Assembly (NCBI GenBank): GCA_934436505.1
Contig: CAKSAP010000005.1
Span: forward strand, 1 to 64,000
DNA: 64,000 bases
Direction of reading: 5' to 3'
Origin: an uncultured Eubacteriales bacterium
GTDB taxonomy: Bacteria; Bacillota; Clostridia; Oscillospirales; Acutalibacteraceae
In this document: in pieces, positions 34,164 to 43,386 of the stretch
How positions within the stretch are numbered: the stretch's first letter is position 1
Layout: every line of letters starts with the position of its first letter
Position numbers and translations under genes: made by a program
The notes under the pieces: generated by a model
Told to the model about the DNA's origin: nothing
The model's input: only the letters and a program-made list of their open reading frames with translations
Databases searched by the model: none

Positions 34164-35042
34164 TTATTCGATGTTTTGGATTTGTTCACGAATTTTTTCT
34201 ACTTCCGCCTTAATTGAAATCACACGCTTTGCAATTTCAACGTCCTGTGCCTTAGAGCCGATTGTATTCGCCTCTCTGTTAATTTCCTGAACAAGAAAGT
34301 CAAGCTTTCTTCCTATCGCCTCATCAGCCTCCAAAAATGTACGAAGCTGTGAAATATGGCTTCTCAAACGAACGGTTTCCTCAGCAACGGCAATTTTATC
34401 CGCATAAATAGCAGCTTCATTTAACAGCCTCTGCTCATCAACCGCCGCATCTCCGATAAGCTCCTGAATTCTCGCTTTAAGCTTTTCGTTATATTCCTTT
34501 ACAGTCTGCGGTGAACGCTCTTCGACAAACTCAACACATTCAATAATATAATCAGCTCGTGAAAGGACGTCGGCTTTGAGCTTTTCGCCCTCAACTTGAC
34601 GCATATTTATAAATTTGTCAATGGCTTCCTTTGCGACGACCTTAACCGCATTCCAAATTTTTTCTTCATCGTCGGCAGCCTTATGAACGGAAAGTACGTC
34701 CGGATAACGTGAAAGAGTCATAGCGGAAATTGTGCCGTCAATCGAATAATCCTCGGCAAGCGTTTTAACTGCGTTGAGATACCCTTCGGCAAGTGCCTTG
34801 TTCACAACGATTTGAGTTTCCGAGTCCTCAAGGCATTCAATGCTGACATAGCATTCAATCTTACCTCTTGAAACAAGAGAATTTGTAAAAGCTTTTAGCT
34901 TTTCCTCAAGGAATCCGTACACTCTCGGTACCTTTGCGAAAAATTCGAAATATCTGTGGTTAACACTTTTAATTTCTACGACAATGTTCATTGAATCGAC
35001 AGTTTCTTCAGCCCTGCCGTAACCTGTCATACTTTTTATCAT
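34164..35042 (-). CDS. yicC: YicC-family endoribonuclease
   Basis: The 292-residue protein starts MIKSMTGYGRAEE, the family hallmark, and keeps the C-terminal DUF1732 segment (EANTIGSKAQD, then IKAEVEKIREQIQNIE). YicC proteins are reported RNases acting with small RNAs. It is the first gene of the 13-gene operon, with a strong promoter 28 bp upstream of its start. Confidence 0.94.
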   Translation of the reverse strand: MIKSMTGYGRAEETVDSMNIVVEIKSVNHRYFEFFAKVPRVYGFLEEKLKAFTNSLVSRGKIECYVSIECLEDSETQIVVNKALAEGYLNAVKTLAEDYSIDGTISAMTLSRYPDVLSVHKAADDEEKIWNAVKVVAKEAIDKFINMRQVEGEKLKADVLSRADYIIECVEFVEERSPQTVKEYNEKLKARIQELIGDAAVDEQRLLNEAAIYADKIAVAEETVRLRSHISQLRTFLEADEAIGRKLDFLVQEINREANTIGSKAQDVEIAKRVISIKAEVEKIREQIQNIE

Positions 35043-35070
35043 AATTATACCGTCCTAATTTAGTCCTAAT

Positions 35071-35099
35071 ATTTTACTATTTTTATCAACTAATGTCAA
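35071..35099 (-). promoter_or_regulatory. Promoter of the yicC-thiN operon
   Basis: TTGACA and TAAAAT are separated by 17 bases on the minus strand. Just after the -10 box the 7-mer TTAGGAC occurs twice, 5 bp apart, near the expected transcription start. Confidence 0.85.
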
Positions 35100-35124
35100 T
35101 ATTATCTTACCAAATACGGTAAAA

Positions 35125-35853
35125 TCATTTGCCTGCAAGCTCATAAAGAGAGCTAACTTCGTCTTCGGTCAAATGCCTGTATGCGCCCTGCTTTAACATA
35201 CCGAGCTTCAAATTGCCGACCTTTGTGCGTTTAAGCCTTGCAACCTCTATGCCGAGTGCCTCAAACATCTTTCTTATCTGTCTGTTTCTGCCCTCATAAA
35301 TCGTAACTTCGACAACAGTCCTGTTCTCCTGTGTCTCCAACACTCTCAAGTCCGCAGGAGCAGTCATTCTGCCGTCAATTTCTATGCCGTTTCTGAATTC
35401 GGTAGCCTGTTCTTTTGTAATAGTAGGTCTTATAGTAACTCTGTAAGTCTTTGAAACGTGCTTTGACGGATGAGTGAGAGCGTTTGTAAATTCGCCGTCA
35501 TTCGTCATTATAAGCAAGCCCTCGGACTCTCTGTCAAGACGTCCTACGGGATAAACCCTTGTGTTTATATCCTTAACAAGCTCTGCAACGCATTTTCTGT
35601 CGTGCTCGTCATTCATTGTGGTAATAAAGCCTCTCGGCTTGTTGAGCATAATATAAACGTTTTTCTTAGCACTTACAACCTTTTTACCGCTAACTGTAAC
35701 CTTATCGTGCTTCGGGTTTACCTTATCGCCTATCAGCGCTGTTACACCGTTAACCTTTACCTTGCCTGCTGCTATCAATTCCTCGGATTTTCTCCTTGAA
35801 GCAACACCACATTCGGCAAGATATTTTTGAAGTCTGATTTTATCGTCAGCCAT
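35125..35853 (-). CDS. rluB: 23S rRNA pseudouridine synthase RluB
   Basis: The 242-residue protein has an N-terminal S4 RNA-binding domain (RLQKYLAECGVASRRKSEEL) and a pseudouridine synthase domain with the catalytic Asp in GRLDRESEGLL at about 100-110. It modifies the large-subunit rRNA near U2605. Its start overlaps the dacB stop by 8 bp; it ends the cdaA-to-rluB block. Confidence 0.96.
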   Translation of the reverse strand: MADDKIRLQKYLAECGVASRRKSEELIAAGKVKVNGVTALIGDKVNPKHDKVTVSGKKVVSAKKNVYIMLNKPRGFITTMNDEHDRKCVAELVKDINTRVYPVGRLDRESEGLLIMTNDGEFTNALTHPSKHVSKTYRVTIRPTITKEQATEFRNGIEIDGRMTAPADLRVLETQENRTVVEVTIYEGRNRQIRKMFEALGIEVARLKRTKVGNLKLGMLKQGAYRHLTEDEVSSLYELAGK

Positions 35854-36985
35854 CTTTTTCTCCCTTGATTTTTCTTAAAATTCTATGTATAAAGCTAAAT
35901 TTAGCCTTTTCTTCGTATTCGGTTTGTCCTATATCGCTTTTGATGATAATAGGCACGGTATCGGCAAGTGCTCCGTTTTGATAATAAAACTGAGAATAAC
36001 CGACAACGTCATTTTTCTTTACGGGTGCATATAAAAAATGCTCAATATACACCTTTTGCGTAATTTGCCCGTTGAGCGAGCCGATTTTCGGTGCTCTTTG
36101 AAGCTGTACATTGACAGAAGCGTCTTTACCGCCGACAATGTTGATTAAAAAATTTCTTTGGTAATTATCATATCGCTTTACTATACCAAAGCCGTAATCA
36201 AGCAGCTTTTTGTGGTCGTTCCAATCATCCGCATCATTCAGTGTAACGCAAATTAGCGTAACGCCGTCTCTTTCGGCGGCGGAAACAAGACATCTGCCGC
36301 TTTTCTTGGTAAAGCCCGTCTTTATGCCGATTGCGCCGTCATAAATTTTGAGCAGCTTATTATGATTGGTAAGTCTGCGCTTATATGGCGGATTACCGTA
36401 ATCTACAACAGCTGATGGCGAAGAGCATATTTCCAAAAACTGCTCATTCTCGATAGCATAAGAGCCGAGAAGAGCCATATCATAAGCAGTTGAATAATGG
36501 TCATCGGCATCAAGTCCCGACGGAGTTGCAAAATGAGTCGAAAGCATACCGATTTGCTTTGCCTTATCGTTCATCATTGAAACAAATGCGTCTGTACTGC
36601 CTGCAATTGTAATAGCAGTCGCATTCGCCGCATCGTTACCTGATGAGAGCATCATACCGTAAACAAGCTCCGACACGCTTACTTTATCATTCGGTAAAAG
36701 ACCCATAGATGTACCTTCTACCGACGTCATTTCCTGCGTTACGGTAATTTCCTCGTCAAGTCTGCCGCTTTCAATAGCGATAATTGAGCTCATAATTTTG
36801 GTTGTGCTTGCCATAGGTCGCTTTTCATAAGCGGATTTTTCAAACAAAACTTCATTTGAGCCGCTGACGAGCAAAACAGCCGAGGAAGCTGAAATATCTA
36901 TTTGCACATCCTCGGCGTAAGCACCGACACTTAACAATAATATCGTTATTAAGCTCAACAATATTATTCTTATCTCTTTACGCAA
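35846..36985 (-). CDS. dacB: D-alanyl-D-alanine carboxypeptidase (PBP5 type)
   Basis: The start is placed at a TTG at 36,985 with AGGTGG 5 nt upstream (GTG at 36,994 is an alternative); a signal peptide of about 24 residues ending GAYA follows. The penicillin-binding triad is complete: S-x-x-K in ASTTKIM, SGN in SSGNDAAN, and KTG in KTGFT. It trims pentapeptide side chains of peptidoglycan outside the membrane. The place among scpAB, ytfJ and rluB matches the spore cortex enzyme dacB of Bacillus, so the symbol rests on context. Confidence 0.9.
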   Translation of the reverse strand: MRKEIRIILLSLITILLLSVGAYAEDVQIDISASSAVLLVSGSNEVLFEKSAYEKRPMASTTKIMSSIIAIESGRLDEEITVTQEMTSVEGTSMGLLPNDKVSVSELVYGMMLSSGNDAANATAITIAGSTDAFVSMMNDKAKQIGMLSTHFATPSGLDADDHYSTAYDMALLGSYAIENEQFLEICSSPSAVVDYGNPPYKRRLTNHNKLLKIYDGAIGIKTGFTKKSGRCLVSAAERDGVTLICVTLNDADDWNDHKKLLDYGFGIVKRYDNYQRNFLINIVGGKDASVNVQLQRAPKIGSLNGQITQKVYIEHFLYAPVKKNDVVGYSQFYYQNGALADTVPIIIKSDIGQTEYEEKAKFSFIHRILRKIKGEKDG

Positions 36986-36989
36986 ATCA

Positions 36990-37020
36990 ACCACCTGCCT
37001 ATTAAAAATATGCAGGCGGT
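36990..37020 (-). promoter_or_regulatory. Hairpin over the dacB ribosome site
   Basis: On the minus strand ACCGCCTGC pairs with GCAGGTGGT (one mismatch) around an A/T-rich loop. The 3' arm includes AGGTGG, the presumed ribosome site. There is no T-run, so control of translation is more likely than termination. Confidence 0.35.
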
Positions 37021-37042
37021 GATTAAATTATTTTATATTTTA

Positions 37043-37468
37043 TTACTCTGCGGTAACGCTTACAACAGGCTCTTCAGCCTTTGCAGCTTCGCTCTTTTCT
37101 TTCTTTGCCTTGTTAACAACGCTTGTAACCTTATCAAACATTTCGGGAACAAGGTTAACAACTCTTTCAGCCGCATTATCATAAGCTGTAATGTGTTTAA
37201 GAGTAACTTCGCCGTCAGAAACTACAAGGAATGCAACAGGTGTGATTGTAACGCCTGCTCCACCGCCGCCGCCGAAGATTTCTTTGTTGGATTTTGAGGG
37301 GAAGTCTGAACCGCCCGAAGCAAAACCGTATGTAACCTTTGAAACGGGAATAATTGTAATTCCGCCGTCAACCGTCATCGGATCGCCGATAATCGTGCTG
37401 ACGTTAACAAGGTTTTTTACCTTTTCAATTGTTGTTTCGAGAATTCCTGCTGCTGACTGTTCTTTCAT
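37043..37468 (-). CDS. ytfJ: Sporulation protein YtfJ (GerW family)
   Basis: The 141-residue protein has the GerW family core: V-x-V-S-T-I-I-G-D-P-M-T-V near residue 20-35, a glycine-rich IFGGGGGAGVTITPVAFLVV, and an Ala/Glu/Lys-rich tail. In Bacillus GerW is made in the forespore and is needed for normal germination. It overlaps the ytfI stop by 4 bp. Confidence 0.93.
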   Translation of the reverse strand: MKEQSAAGILETTIEKVKNLVNVSTIIGDPMTVDGGITIIPVSKVTYGFASGGSDFPSKSNKEIFGGGGGAGVTITPVAFLVVSDGEVTLKHITAYDNAAERVVNLVPEMFDKVTSVVNKAKKEKSEAAKAEEPVVSVTAE

Positions 37469-38193
37469 TGAATAGCACCGCCTTCTGTATTTTGTAATTC
37501 ATTATTTATAGTGTCTTTTTTCGGTTTTGAAAAAAGAAATTTGAAAACAACATTAAATAAAAATCTAAACACAAACGCAATCGCAGAGTTTATTAAGAAC
37601 AACGGTCTGAACGAGCAGTTAAAAACAAACCTTGCACTGCTTAATGTTCCGATAAAATCGGGATTTATCTCAATATCATATCTCTTAACCTTGAAATTAG
37701 AGCAAATATAGCCCATTGACGGAAATACCTTTTGGCAAATGTTACCGTATTCAAGCGCCGTACCTGCCGCATCATGGTTTTTCGATACCGTAACCCAAAG
37801 ATACATATCATCGATGATGAAATGCTTTTTCATTCCCTTCATCATTGTTCCGAGAGCGTCTGCGCCGTTATTTACAAGCTCCATAACGCCGTCGAAGCCT
37901 TGATTTTCATAGAATTTCTTGAACGGGTTTTCCTTTTTGGTAATTGCTTCCTCTTCCTGCTTATTGTCCTCGGGCTCGGCAGGAGCTTCTTTCGGCTTTT
38001 TATCCTTAGTCATCTTATTTATTAGCTTGACGATTTTTTCATCAAGCGGATAAATTGAAATCTGAAAAAACAGCCATTTGATTTTCAGGCAGAATTCATC
38101 AAAATATTCCGCTTCTATCCTAAATCTAATGCTTAAAAGGAGAACAAAAAACAGTATTATCGCAAATATTATAATCAATGCTTTCATATTCAT
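37465..38193 (-). CDS. ytfI: DUF2953 membrane protein (YtfI-like)
   Basis: The 242-residue protein has an N-terminal membrane helix (about 3-20), an acidic and Lys-rich middle (about 65-95), and a C-terminal DUF2953 region with hydrophobic helices. It pairs with ytfJ in spore formers and is thought to act in sporulation; the precise role is not known. It overlaps ytfJ by 4 bp and follows scpB by 23 bp. Confidence 0.85.
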   Translation of the reverse strand: MNMKALIIIFAIILFFVLLLSIRFRIEAEYFDEFCLKIKWLFFQISIYPLDEKIVKLINKMTKDKKPKEAPAEPEDNKQEEEAITKKENPFKKFYENQGFDGVMELVNNGADALGTMMKGMKKHFIIDDMYLWVTVSKNHDAAGTALEYGNICQKVFPSMGYICSNFKVKRYDIEINPDFIGTLSSARFVFNCSFRPLFLINSAIAFVFRFLFNVVFKFLFSKPKKDTINNELQNTEGGAIQ

Positions 38194-38216
38194 CCTCCTT
38201 TTTGAAATTTATAATT

Positions 38217-38810
38217 TTATTCGTTTTCACTGCCGCTTTCGCCCTTTTCGGACTCTTCGACAGCTTCGTCAAGCATTAACTGCCTGTCGGTATTTTGGTC
38301 ATTAGGCAATTCGGGTAAATCGCCGAGCGAGGAAAACGAAAAGCACCTGAGAAAATCCGTTGTAGTGCCGTAAACCAAAGGTCTGCCGGGTAATTCAAGT
38401 CTGCCCTTTTCCTCGATAAGCTTCTTTTGGCAAAGAGTTGCGATAACGCCCGAGCAATCAACGCCTCTTACTTGCTCGATAAAAGCCTTTGTAACAGGCT
38501 GATTGTAAGCCACGACCGCAAGAACCTCAAATGCGGCCTGCGAAAGCGGTGCGTTTTTCTTTACCTCAAGAACTTTTCTTATGTAATCGCCGTATTTTGT
38601 TCTCGTTGACAGCTGATATTTGCCGTCAAGCTCCAAAAGACAAATTCCGCTGTGTCTTTCATCAAGCTCCGCCGCAAGATTTAATAAAATCTGCTGCGTC
38701 TGCTCGTCCTCAATGTCAAGCACCTCTGACAAGCGATTCAGCTCAAGCGGCTCGCCCGAAGCAAACAAAACAGCCTCGACTATCGCCTGTAATTCATTTG
38801 CGTTTGCCAT
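38217..38810 (-). CDS. scpB: Segregation and condensation protein B
   Basis: The 197-residue protein has the two winged-helix domains of ScpB, with IVEAVLFASGEPL at the start and FEVLAVVAYNQPVTKAFIEQVRG in the middle. With ScpA and SMC it compacts and separates chromosomes. The tail is Glu/Ser-rich. It starts 4 bp after scpA. Confidence 0.96.
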   Translation of the reverse strand: MANANELQAIVEAVLFASGEPLELNRLSEVLDIEDEQTQQILLNLAAELDERHSGICLLELDGKYQLSTRTKYGDYIRKVLEVKKNAPLSQAAFEVLAVVAYNQPVTKAFIEQVRGVDCSGVIATLCQKKLIEEKGRLELPGRPLVYGTTTDFLRCFSFSSLGDLPELPNDQNTDRQLMLDEAVEESEKGESGSENE

Positions 38811-38814
38811 TAAA

Positions 38815-39555
38815 TTATTCCCACTCTTCCGAATTCATTTCTTCAATATCGGTTGCGAGCAGCTCAATATCAACATCCGCACCGTCACCGATAACATTTA
38901 TCTTTTTTGATTTTGCAAGCTCAAGTATCGCAAGAAAGGTTGCGACAAGATCCGAACGGCTTTCGGCACCGTTGAAAAGCTCTGTCATTTTTTCTTTCTT
39001 TCCCGCTTTTGAAAGCTTTGTAAAAATAGATCTGATTTTTGAGCCGACAGAAACTATCTTTTTCGCAACTATTTCACGAAAAACCTCGACCGGCGGAGGT
39101 AAATTACGCAATTTTCTGCCTGCCGCATTAAGATAGGCACGCAAAAGCTCGTTTCCCTCATGAAGCCTTGTATATGTATAGTCAATTTCCAATTCGGTCG
39201 GCTTTCTTATAAATTTATCAAAGCCGTCAGTCATCTCGGAAAGCTTTCCTGCCATAAGCTGACAGTCTCTGTACTCAATCAGCTCTCCCGTAAGCTCACG
39301 CTTTAACTCCTCTGCCTCCTCATAAACAGGCAAAAGAGATACCGATTTAATATAAACAAGCCTTGCCGCCATTTCAATAAATTCACTCGCAACGTATAAG
39401 TCGTCATTTTCCATTGAGCGAACATAGGCGATATATTGATCGACAAGCTCAACAATCGGTATGTCGTAAATATCCAATTTATGCTTAGAAATAAGGTAAA
39501 GCAAAAGGTCAAGCGGACCCTCAAAAGCCTCAACCTTATAAGAAATCTTTTCCAT
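38815..39555 (-). CDS. scpA: Segregation and condensation protein A
   Basis: The start is placed at 39,555, after AAAGGA, where the sequence begins MEKISYKVEAFEGPLDLLLY; a longer open frame upstream overlaps the protease gene and is not conserved. The 246-residue kleisin bridges SMC heads and binds ScpB. It starts 4 bp after the M50 protease stop. Confidence 0.96.
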   Translation of the reverse strand: MEKISYKVEAFEGPLDLLLYLISKHKLDIYDIPIVELVDQYIAYVRSMENDDLYVASEFIEMAARLVYIKSVSLLPVYEEAEELKRELTGELIEYRDCQLMAGKLSEMTDGFDKFIRKPTELEIDYTYTRLHEGNELLRAYLNAAGRKLRNLPPPVEVFREIVAKKIVSVGSKIRSIFTKLSKAGKKEKMTELFNGAESRSDLVATFLAILELAKSKKINVIGDGADVDIELLATDIEEMNSEEWE

Positions 39556-39559
39556 TAAA

Positions 39560-40231
39560 TTATCCTTTGAAAGCTCTGAACGGCAAGCTGACAATATAAT
39601 TAAGTGCCGAATAGAGATGATTTTGCAAGAATGCAAGCGGTGCGTCAAGCACACCGAAAATTATAAGCCCGAAAATAACAATAACAATATATCTTTCGTA
39701 CTGTGCGAACTTATAATAGTATTTATCGGGAATGAGCAGTTCCAAAACCCTTGATCCGTCAAGCGGCGGTATCGGAATAAGATTGAAAACGGCAAGTCCG
39801 ATATTTATTGAAGCGGCAAATGAGAAGAAAACAAAAAATGCCTGAACAAATAACGAGTTTCCGAAAAGGGACAGAACGTTTGACAAAAACATAAAGACAA
39901 CAGCCATTAAAATATTTGAAAACGGTCCTGCAAGTGCCGTAATAGCCATTCCTTTTTTGGGATTTTTGAAATTACGTGGGTTGACGGGCACAGGCTTTGC
40001 ATAGCCGAAGCCGACAAACAAAATCATTATTGCACCCAAAATGTCAATGTGAGCCATCGGATTGAGCGTAAGTCTGCCCGAAAGTCTTGCGGTTTTATCG
40101 CCCAATTTATCAGCTACAAATGCGTGTGCGTATTCATGCACGGGTAAGGTGCAAAAAACAACAAACAAGCGTGCCAAAAAGAGAATTGCAATCTCAATAC
40201 CCGATGCGCCACGTAAAATACTAAATAACAT
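39560..40231 (-). CDS. Site-2 protease family membrane metallopeptidase (M50)
   Basis: The 223-residue polytopic protein has HEYAH at 32-36 (the HExxH zinc site) in the second helix and a later N-x-x-P-x-P-P-L-D-G-S-R motif at about 146-160. It belongs to the small S2P/YwhC-type group that sits next to scpA in many Firmicutes. Its substrate is not known. Confidence 0.9.
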   Translation of the reverse strand: MLFSILRGASGIEIAILFLARLFVVFCTLPVHEYAHAFVADKLGDKTARLSGRLTLNPMAHIDILGAIMILFVGFGYAKPVPVNPRNFKNPKKGMAITALAGPFSNILMAVVFMFLSNVLSLFGNSLFVQAFFVFFSFAASINIGLAVFNLIPIPPLDGSRVLELLIPDKYYYKFAQYERYIVIVIFGLIIFGVLDAPLAFLQNHLYSALNYIVSLPFRAFKG

Positions 40232-40255
40232 ATTTTTCTCCTGAATATTATATTA

Positions 40256-41095
40256 TTATACATTTATTTTGACTGTTCTGTCAATATCGTTAAAGTCATA
40301 CAAGACCGAAATTTTATCGGATTTATCGGAAAACATACTTTTTATATCTTCCGACTGCCCGTCGCCGCACTCAAAAACGACAATTCCGCCTTTTTTTACG
40401 CCGCCAAGCCATTTGTCGTGTATCGCTTTATAGAAAACAAGTCCGTCCGCTCCGCCCTTTAATGCGGTGTCAGGCTCAAAAGAAAGCTCTTTTTGCAAAA
40501 GCGGTACTTCGTTATCCTTTATATACGGCGGATTTGAAAGCAAAACATCAGCTTTCGGCAAATCGTTTGGAAAGCCGTCAAAAATATCATATTTTAATAT
40601 TTTAACATTTGAAAGTTCAAGCAAGTCTGCGTTTTCTCTTAGATATTTAAGAGCACCTTTGTATTTTTCAAAAAGATAGACGGTTACATTCGGATTATAC
40701 CTTGCAACACTTAAACCGATTGCGCCGCTTCCTGCACACAAATCGAAAACAACCGCATTTTCCTTATTTTTCAAGAATTCATTGGCTGCTTCAACAAGCA
40801 TTTCTGTTTCGGGACGAGGAATAAGCACGCCCTCCCCCACCTTAAAGGGAAGTCCCATAAACTCCCACTCGCCGAGAATGTACTGCAACGGCTCGCCGTC
40901 AATTCTTCTTTTAACGGCAGAAAGAAAGCTGTTTTCGGCTTTGGTAGAAATATCGTCGTCACGGTTAATAATCCGCCTTGTTTTATCAACGCCCGTAAAC
41001 GCTGTAAAGAGACAATCGCAATCGAACGAATAATCGGCATTACCGCTTTCCTTGAGCATTTTTAAGCCGATACCGTAAAGCTCATTTACCGTCAT
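40256..41095 (-). CDS. prmC: Release factor glutamine methyltransferase
   Basis: The 279-residue enzyme methylates the GGQ glutamine of release factors RF1 and RF2. It has an N-terminal helical domain, the SAM motif DLCAGSGAIGLS at about 118-129 and the catalytic NPPYI at about 185-189. Its ATG overlaps the preceding yqhQ-like stop by 4 bp. In many Firmicutes prmC lies beside prfA; here it is with a DUF1385 gene, as in other Clostridia. Confidence 0.95.
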   Translation of the reverse strand: MTVNELYGIGLKMLKESGNADYSFDCDCLFTAFTGVDKTRRIINRDDDISTKAENSFLSAVKRRIDGEPLQYILGEWEFMGLPFKVGEGVLIPRPETEMLVEAANEFLKNKENAVVFDLCAGSGAIGLSVARYNPNVTVYLFEKYKGALKYLRENADLLELSNVKILKYDIFDGFPNDLPKADVLLSNPPYIKDNEVPLLQKELSFEPDTALKGGADGLVFYKAIHDKWLGGVKKGGIVVFECGDGQSEDIKSMFSDKSDKISVLYDFNDIDRTVKINV

Positions 41096-42084
41096 TTTAT
41101 TTCGTCATCCTCGGGATTATCGGTAAGGACAGCCTTAATAGCCTCAATTCCGACCTCGATTATATCATCTGTAGGCTCTTTGGTTGTAATTCTCTGCATC
41201 CAAAGTCCGGGTGCGGAAAGAATTTTCACAAGCAGGTTATCGTGCTTGCCTGCGTATTTGATAAACTCATATCCGATGCCCATTACAAGCGGCATAATAA
41301 GAAGCTTGATAAGTATCCAAAGCATTCTGTTTATGTCGGCAAGATTCGGGAAAATAAGCACAAGTGCAGACGAAAGCAAAATGCTCAAAAGTATCATTAC
41401 AAACATAAAGCTTGTACCGCATCTCGGATGAAATCTGCTCTGCTTTCTAACATTTTCGACGGTCAATTCAAGTCCGTTTTCATAGCAAAAAATCGATTTA
41501 TGCTCTGCTCCGTGATACATAAACACACGGTGAATATCTTTCATATGTGAAACAGCGAGCATATAAAGAACAAATATTATTATTCTGATTATGCCCTCAA
41601 AAAGCGGATGAAATTCAAGCAGCTTCCCGAATGTTACTTTATCGACAACAAATGACGGAAGCCACATAAACAAAAAGAAGGCAAGACCAAAGCCTAAAAC
41701 TGCCGATATTACACCGACAATGTTCATCATTTTTTCGCCAAAGTGCTTTTCAATCCATTTATCGAATTTTGAAAGCTCCTCTTCAGGCGGATTTTCAAGA
41801 CCTTGCGTTGATTTTTCGGCAGACTCCATAAGATAACCGTAGCCCGTAACGAGCGACTCAACGAAGCCGACAATGCCTCTAACAAGCGGCAAGGAAAAGA
41901 ATTTATTCTTTTCTCTCCACGGCTTAACGTCCTTGTATTCGGTTTCAATTGTACCGTTCGGAAGCCTTACTGACATAGCTGCGCCCTTAGGTCCACGCAT
42001 CATTATACCCTCAATCAACGCCTGACCGCCGACAGAGGTTTTATGCTTTTTGCTGACTTGATTACTCAATTTTATACCTCGCAA
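41092..42084 (-). CDS. DUF1385 membrane protein (YqhQ-like)
   Basis: The 330-residue protein starts with the conserved VGGQALIEGIMMRGP (about 15-29), has four or five membrane helices, and keeps the family motif YHGAEHKSIFCYE and SRFHPRCGTSF in the middle, rich in His and Cys. A role as metal-binding or carrier protein is unproven. It overlaps prmC and follows cdaR by 3 bp. Confidence 0.88.
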   Translation of the reverse strand: MRGIKLSNQVSKKHKTSVGGQALIEGIMMRGPKGAAMSVRLPNGTIETEYKDVKPWREKNKFFSLPLVRGIVGFVESLVTGYGYLMESAEKSTQGLENPPEEELSKFDKWIEKHFGEKMMNIVGVISAVLGFGLAFFLFMWLPSFVVDKVTFGKLLEFHPLFEGIIRIIIFVLYMLAVSHMKDIHRVFMYHGAEHKSIFCYENGLELTVENVRKQSRFHPRCGTSFMFVMILLSILLSSALVLIFPNLADINRMLWILIKLLIMPLVMGIGYEFIKYAGKHDNLLVKILSAPGLWMQRITTKEPTDDIIEVGIEAIKAVLTDNPEDDEIK

Positions 42085-42087
42085 TAA

Positions 42088-43386
42088 TTATGAATTAGCT
42101 TTAATTGTTACTTGAACGGAATAATCTCCGTTTGCCCAACAGGACGTGTTATCCCTTATTGAAATATTAACGGGAACTGTAACCGTTCCGGAGGTTGCGC
42201 TGATCTGTGAAACATCAATATCGGCATATACGTTGTTAGGATTGAGAGAGTCAATAACGCTTGCAGGTCCGACAATTTTTACATTTGATATTGATTGCTG
42301 TGCGACAGTAGCTTCATAGCCTGTTTTTTGCTTAACAACAGAAATATTTGACGACGGAATATTAACATAAGTTGATATAACGTTGCCCATATTCACGCTG
42401 ACTCTGAATTTTTCAACCGAGTCGGTTATCATATAATCTGTAATATCATCCTTCTTAAATGTGAATGTGTTATTACCTGCATCAAGGCTGTTAAAATCAA
42501 TCGTTCCTACGCTGATTTCTTTAATATCGTCAATTTTTTCAACGGGAATACCAACCTTAACGCTTGACGGATGCACAGACATATTCATTGAGCCCGAAAG
42601 ATAATCGGCAGGTGCATTTTTAAGCGTAACGGTAGTCGGAAGAACAACCTCTTTAAGAACAGGAATGGTAAGCGTAATTCCGGCATCTCCTATATCGACA
42701 GAGGTGTTGGCAAAATCCGAGCTCGGTGCGCCGAGAAGCTGAATATCGGGTGTAAAGGTAGTCGTAGCTTCAATAACCTTATCAACGTTTACGGTTGCGG
42801 CAACGCCCGTTACCTTGTTAACCTCAGTTGTCGGTCCGCTGACCCTGACGGTGCTTTTTGAAAATACCACATTGCCTTGAATACAGCCGTCGGGAACAAT
42901 ACTGCTAAGCTCGGTAACAATATTTGCCTCTAACGGAAATTCTTTTTCTTTGTAAGTATCAAAATATACGGAAATATAGTTTTGCGAAAGCGACACGATT
43001 GTAAAATCTTGATTTTTTGTCGGTGTAGCCTTCAAAAGCAAGGATTTATTTCCTGCGGAATCGACAAAGTTTGTTTGTGCCGTAACTTTAATATCGTCTG
43101 CCGTAAGTGAGGAAACGACGAACTTTTTGCCCGAAACCGTGACATCAACCGTATAATTTGAATTTCCGAAAACCTTTAGTCCGAGCTGAGATGGTACGCT
43201 GTTTTCCGTTTCAATATAAACGGGAACGGAAACTATAACGTTCTCAACAATCGGGCTTTTGTCAATGGATATCCACAGCCAAATGCAAAATGCGGCAAAA
43301 AGTGAAAAGCAAGCAACAAATTTGTTATTTGAAAACCACTTATGGAAATTAAAAAAGCGTCTGAATTTTGACATTTTTTCTTTCAT
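42088..43386 (-). CDS. cdaR: Cyclic-di-AMP synthase regulator CdaR (YbbR domains)
   Basis: The 432-residue protein has one N-terminal membrane helix (about 22-40) and then several YbbR beta-domains outside the cell. CdaR binds CdaA and adjusts its c-di-AMP output. The start overlaps the cdaA stop by one base (TAATG). The usual third gene, glmM, is not present after it. Confidence 0.92.
   Translation of the reverse strand: MKEKMSKFRRFFNFHKWFSNNKFVACFSLFAAFCIWLWISIDKSPIVENVIVSVPVYIETENSVPSQLGLKVFGNSNYTVDVTVSGKKFVVSSLTADDIKVTAQTNFVDSAGNKSLLLKATPTKNQDFTIVSLSQNYISVYFDTYKEKEFPLEANIVTELSSIVPDGCIQGNVVFSKSTVRVSGPTTEVNKVTGVAATVNVDKVIEATTTFTPDIQLLGAPSSDFANTSVDIGDAGITLTIPVLKEVVLPTTVTLKNAPADYLSGSMNMSVHPSSVKVGIPVEKIDDIKEISVGTIDFNSLDAGNNTFTFKKDDITDYMITDSVEKFRVSVNMGNVISTYVNIPSSNISVVKQKTGYEATVAQQSISNVKIVGPASVIDSLNPNNVYADIDVSQISATSGTVTVPVNISIRDNTSCWANGDYSVQVTIKANS

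Noticed and set aside
38815..39654. ScpA with a 33-residue N-terminal extension
   Set aside because: The extension overlaps the M50 protease gene and has no similarity to ScpA; AAAGGA precedes the ATG at 39,555.
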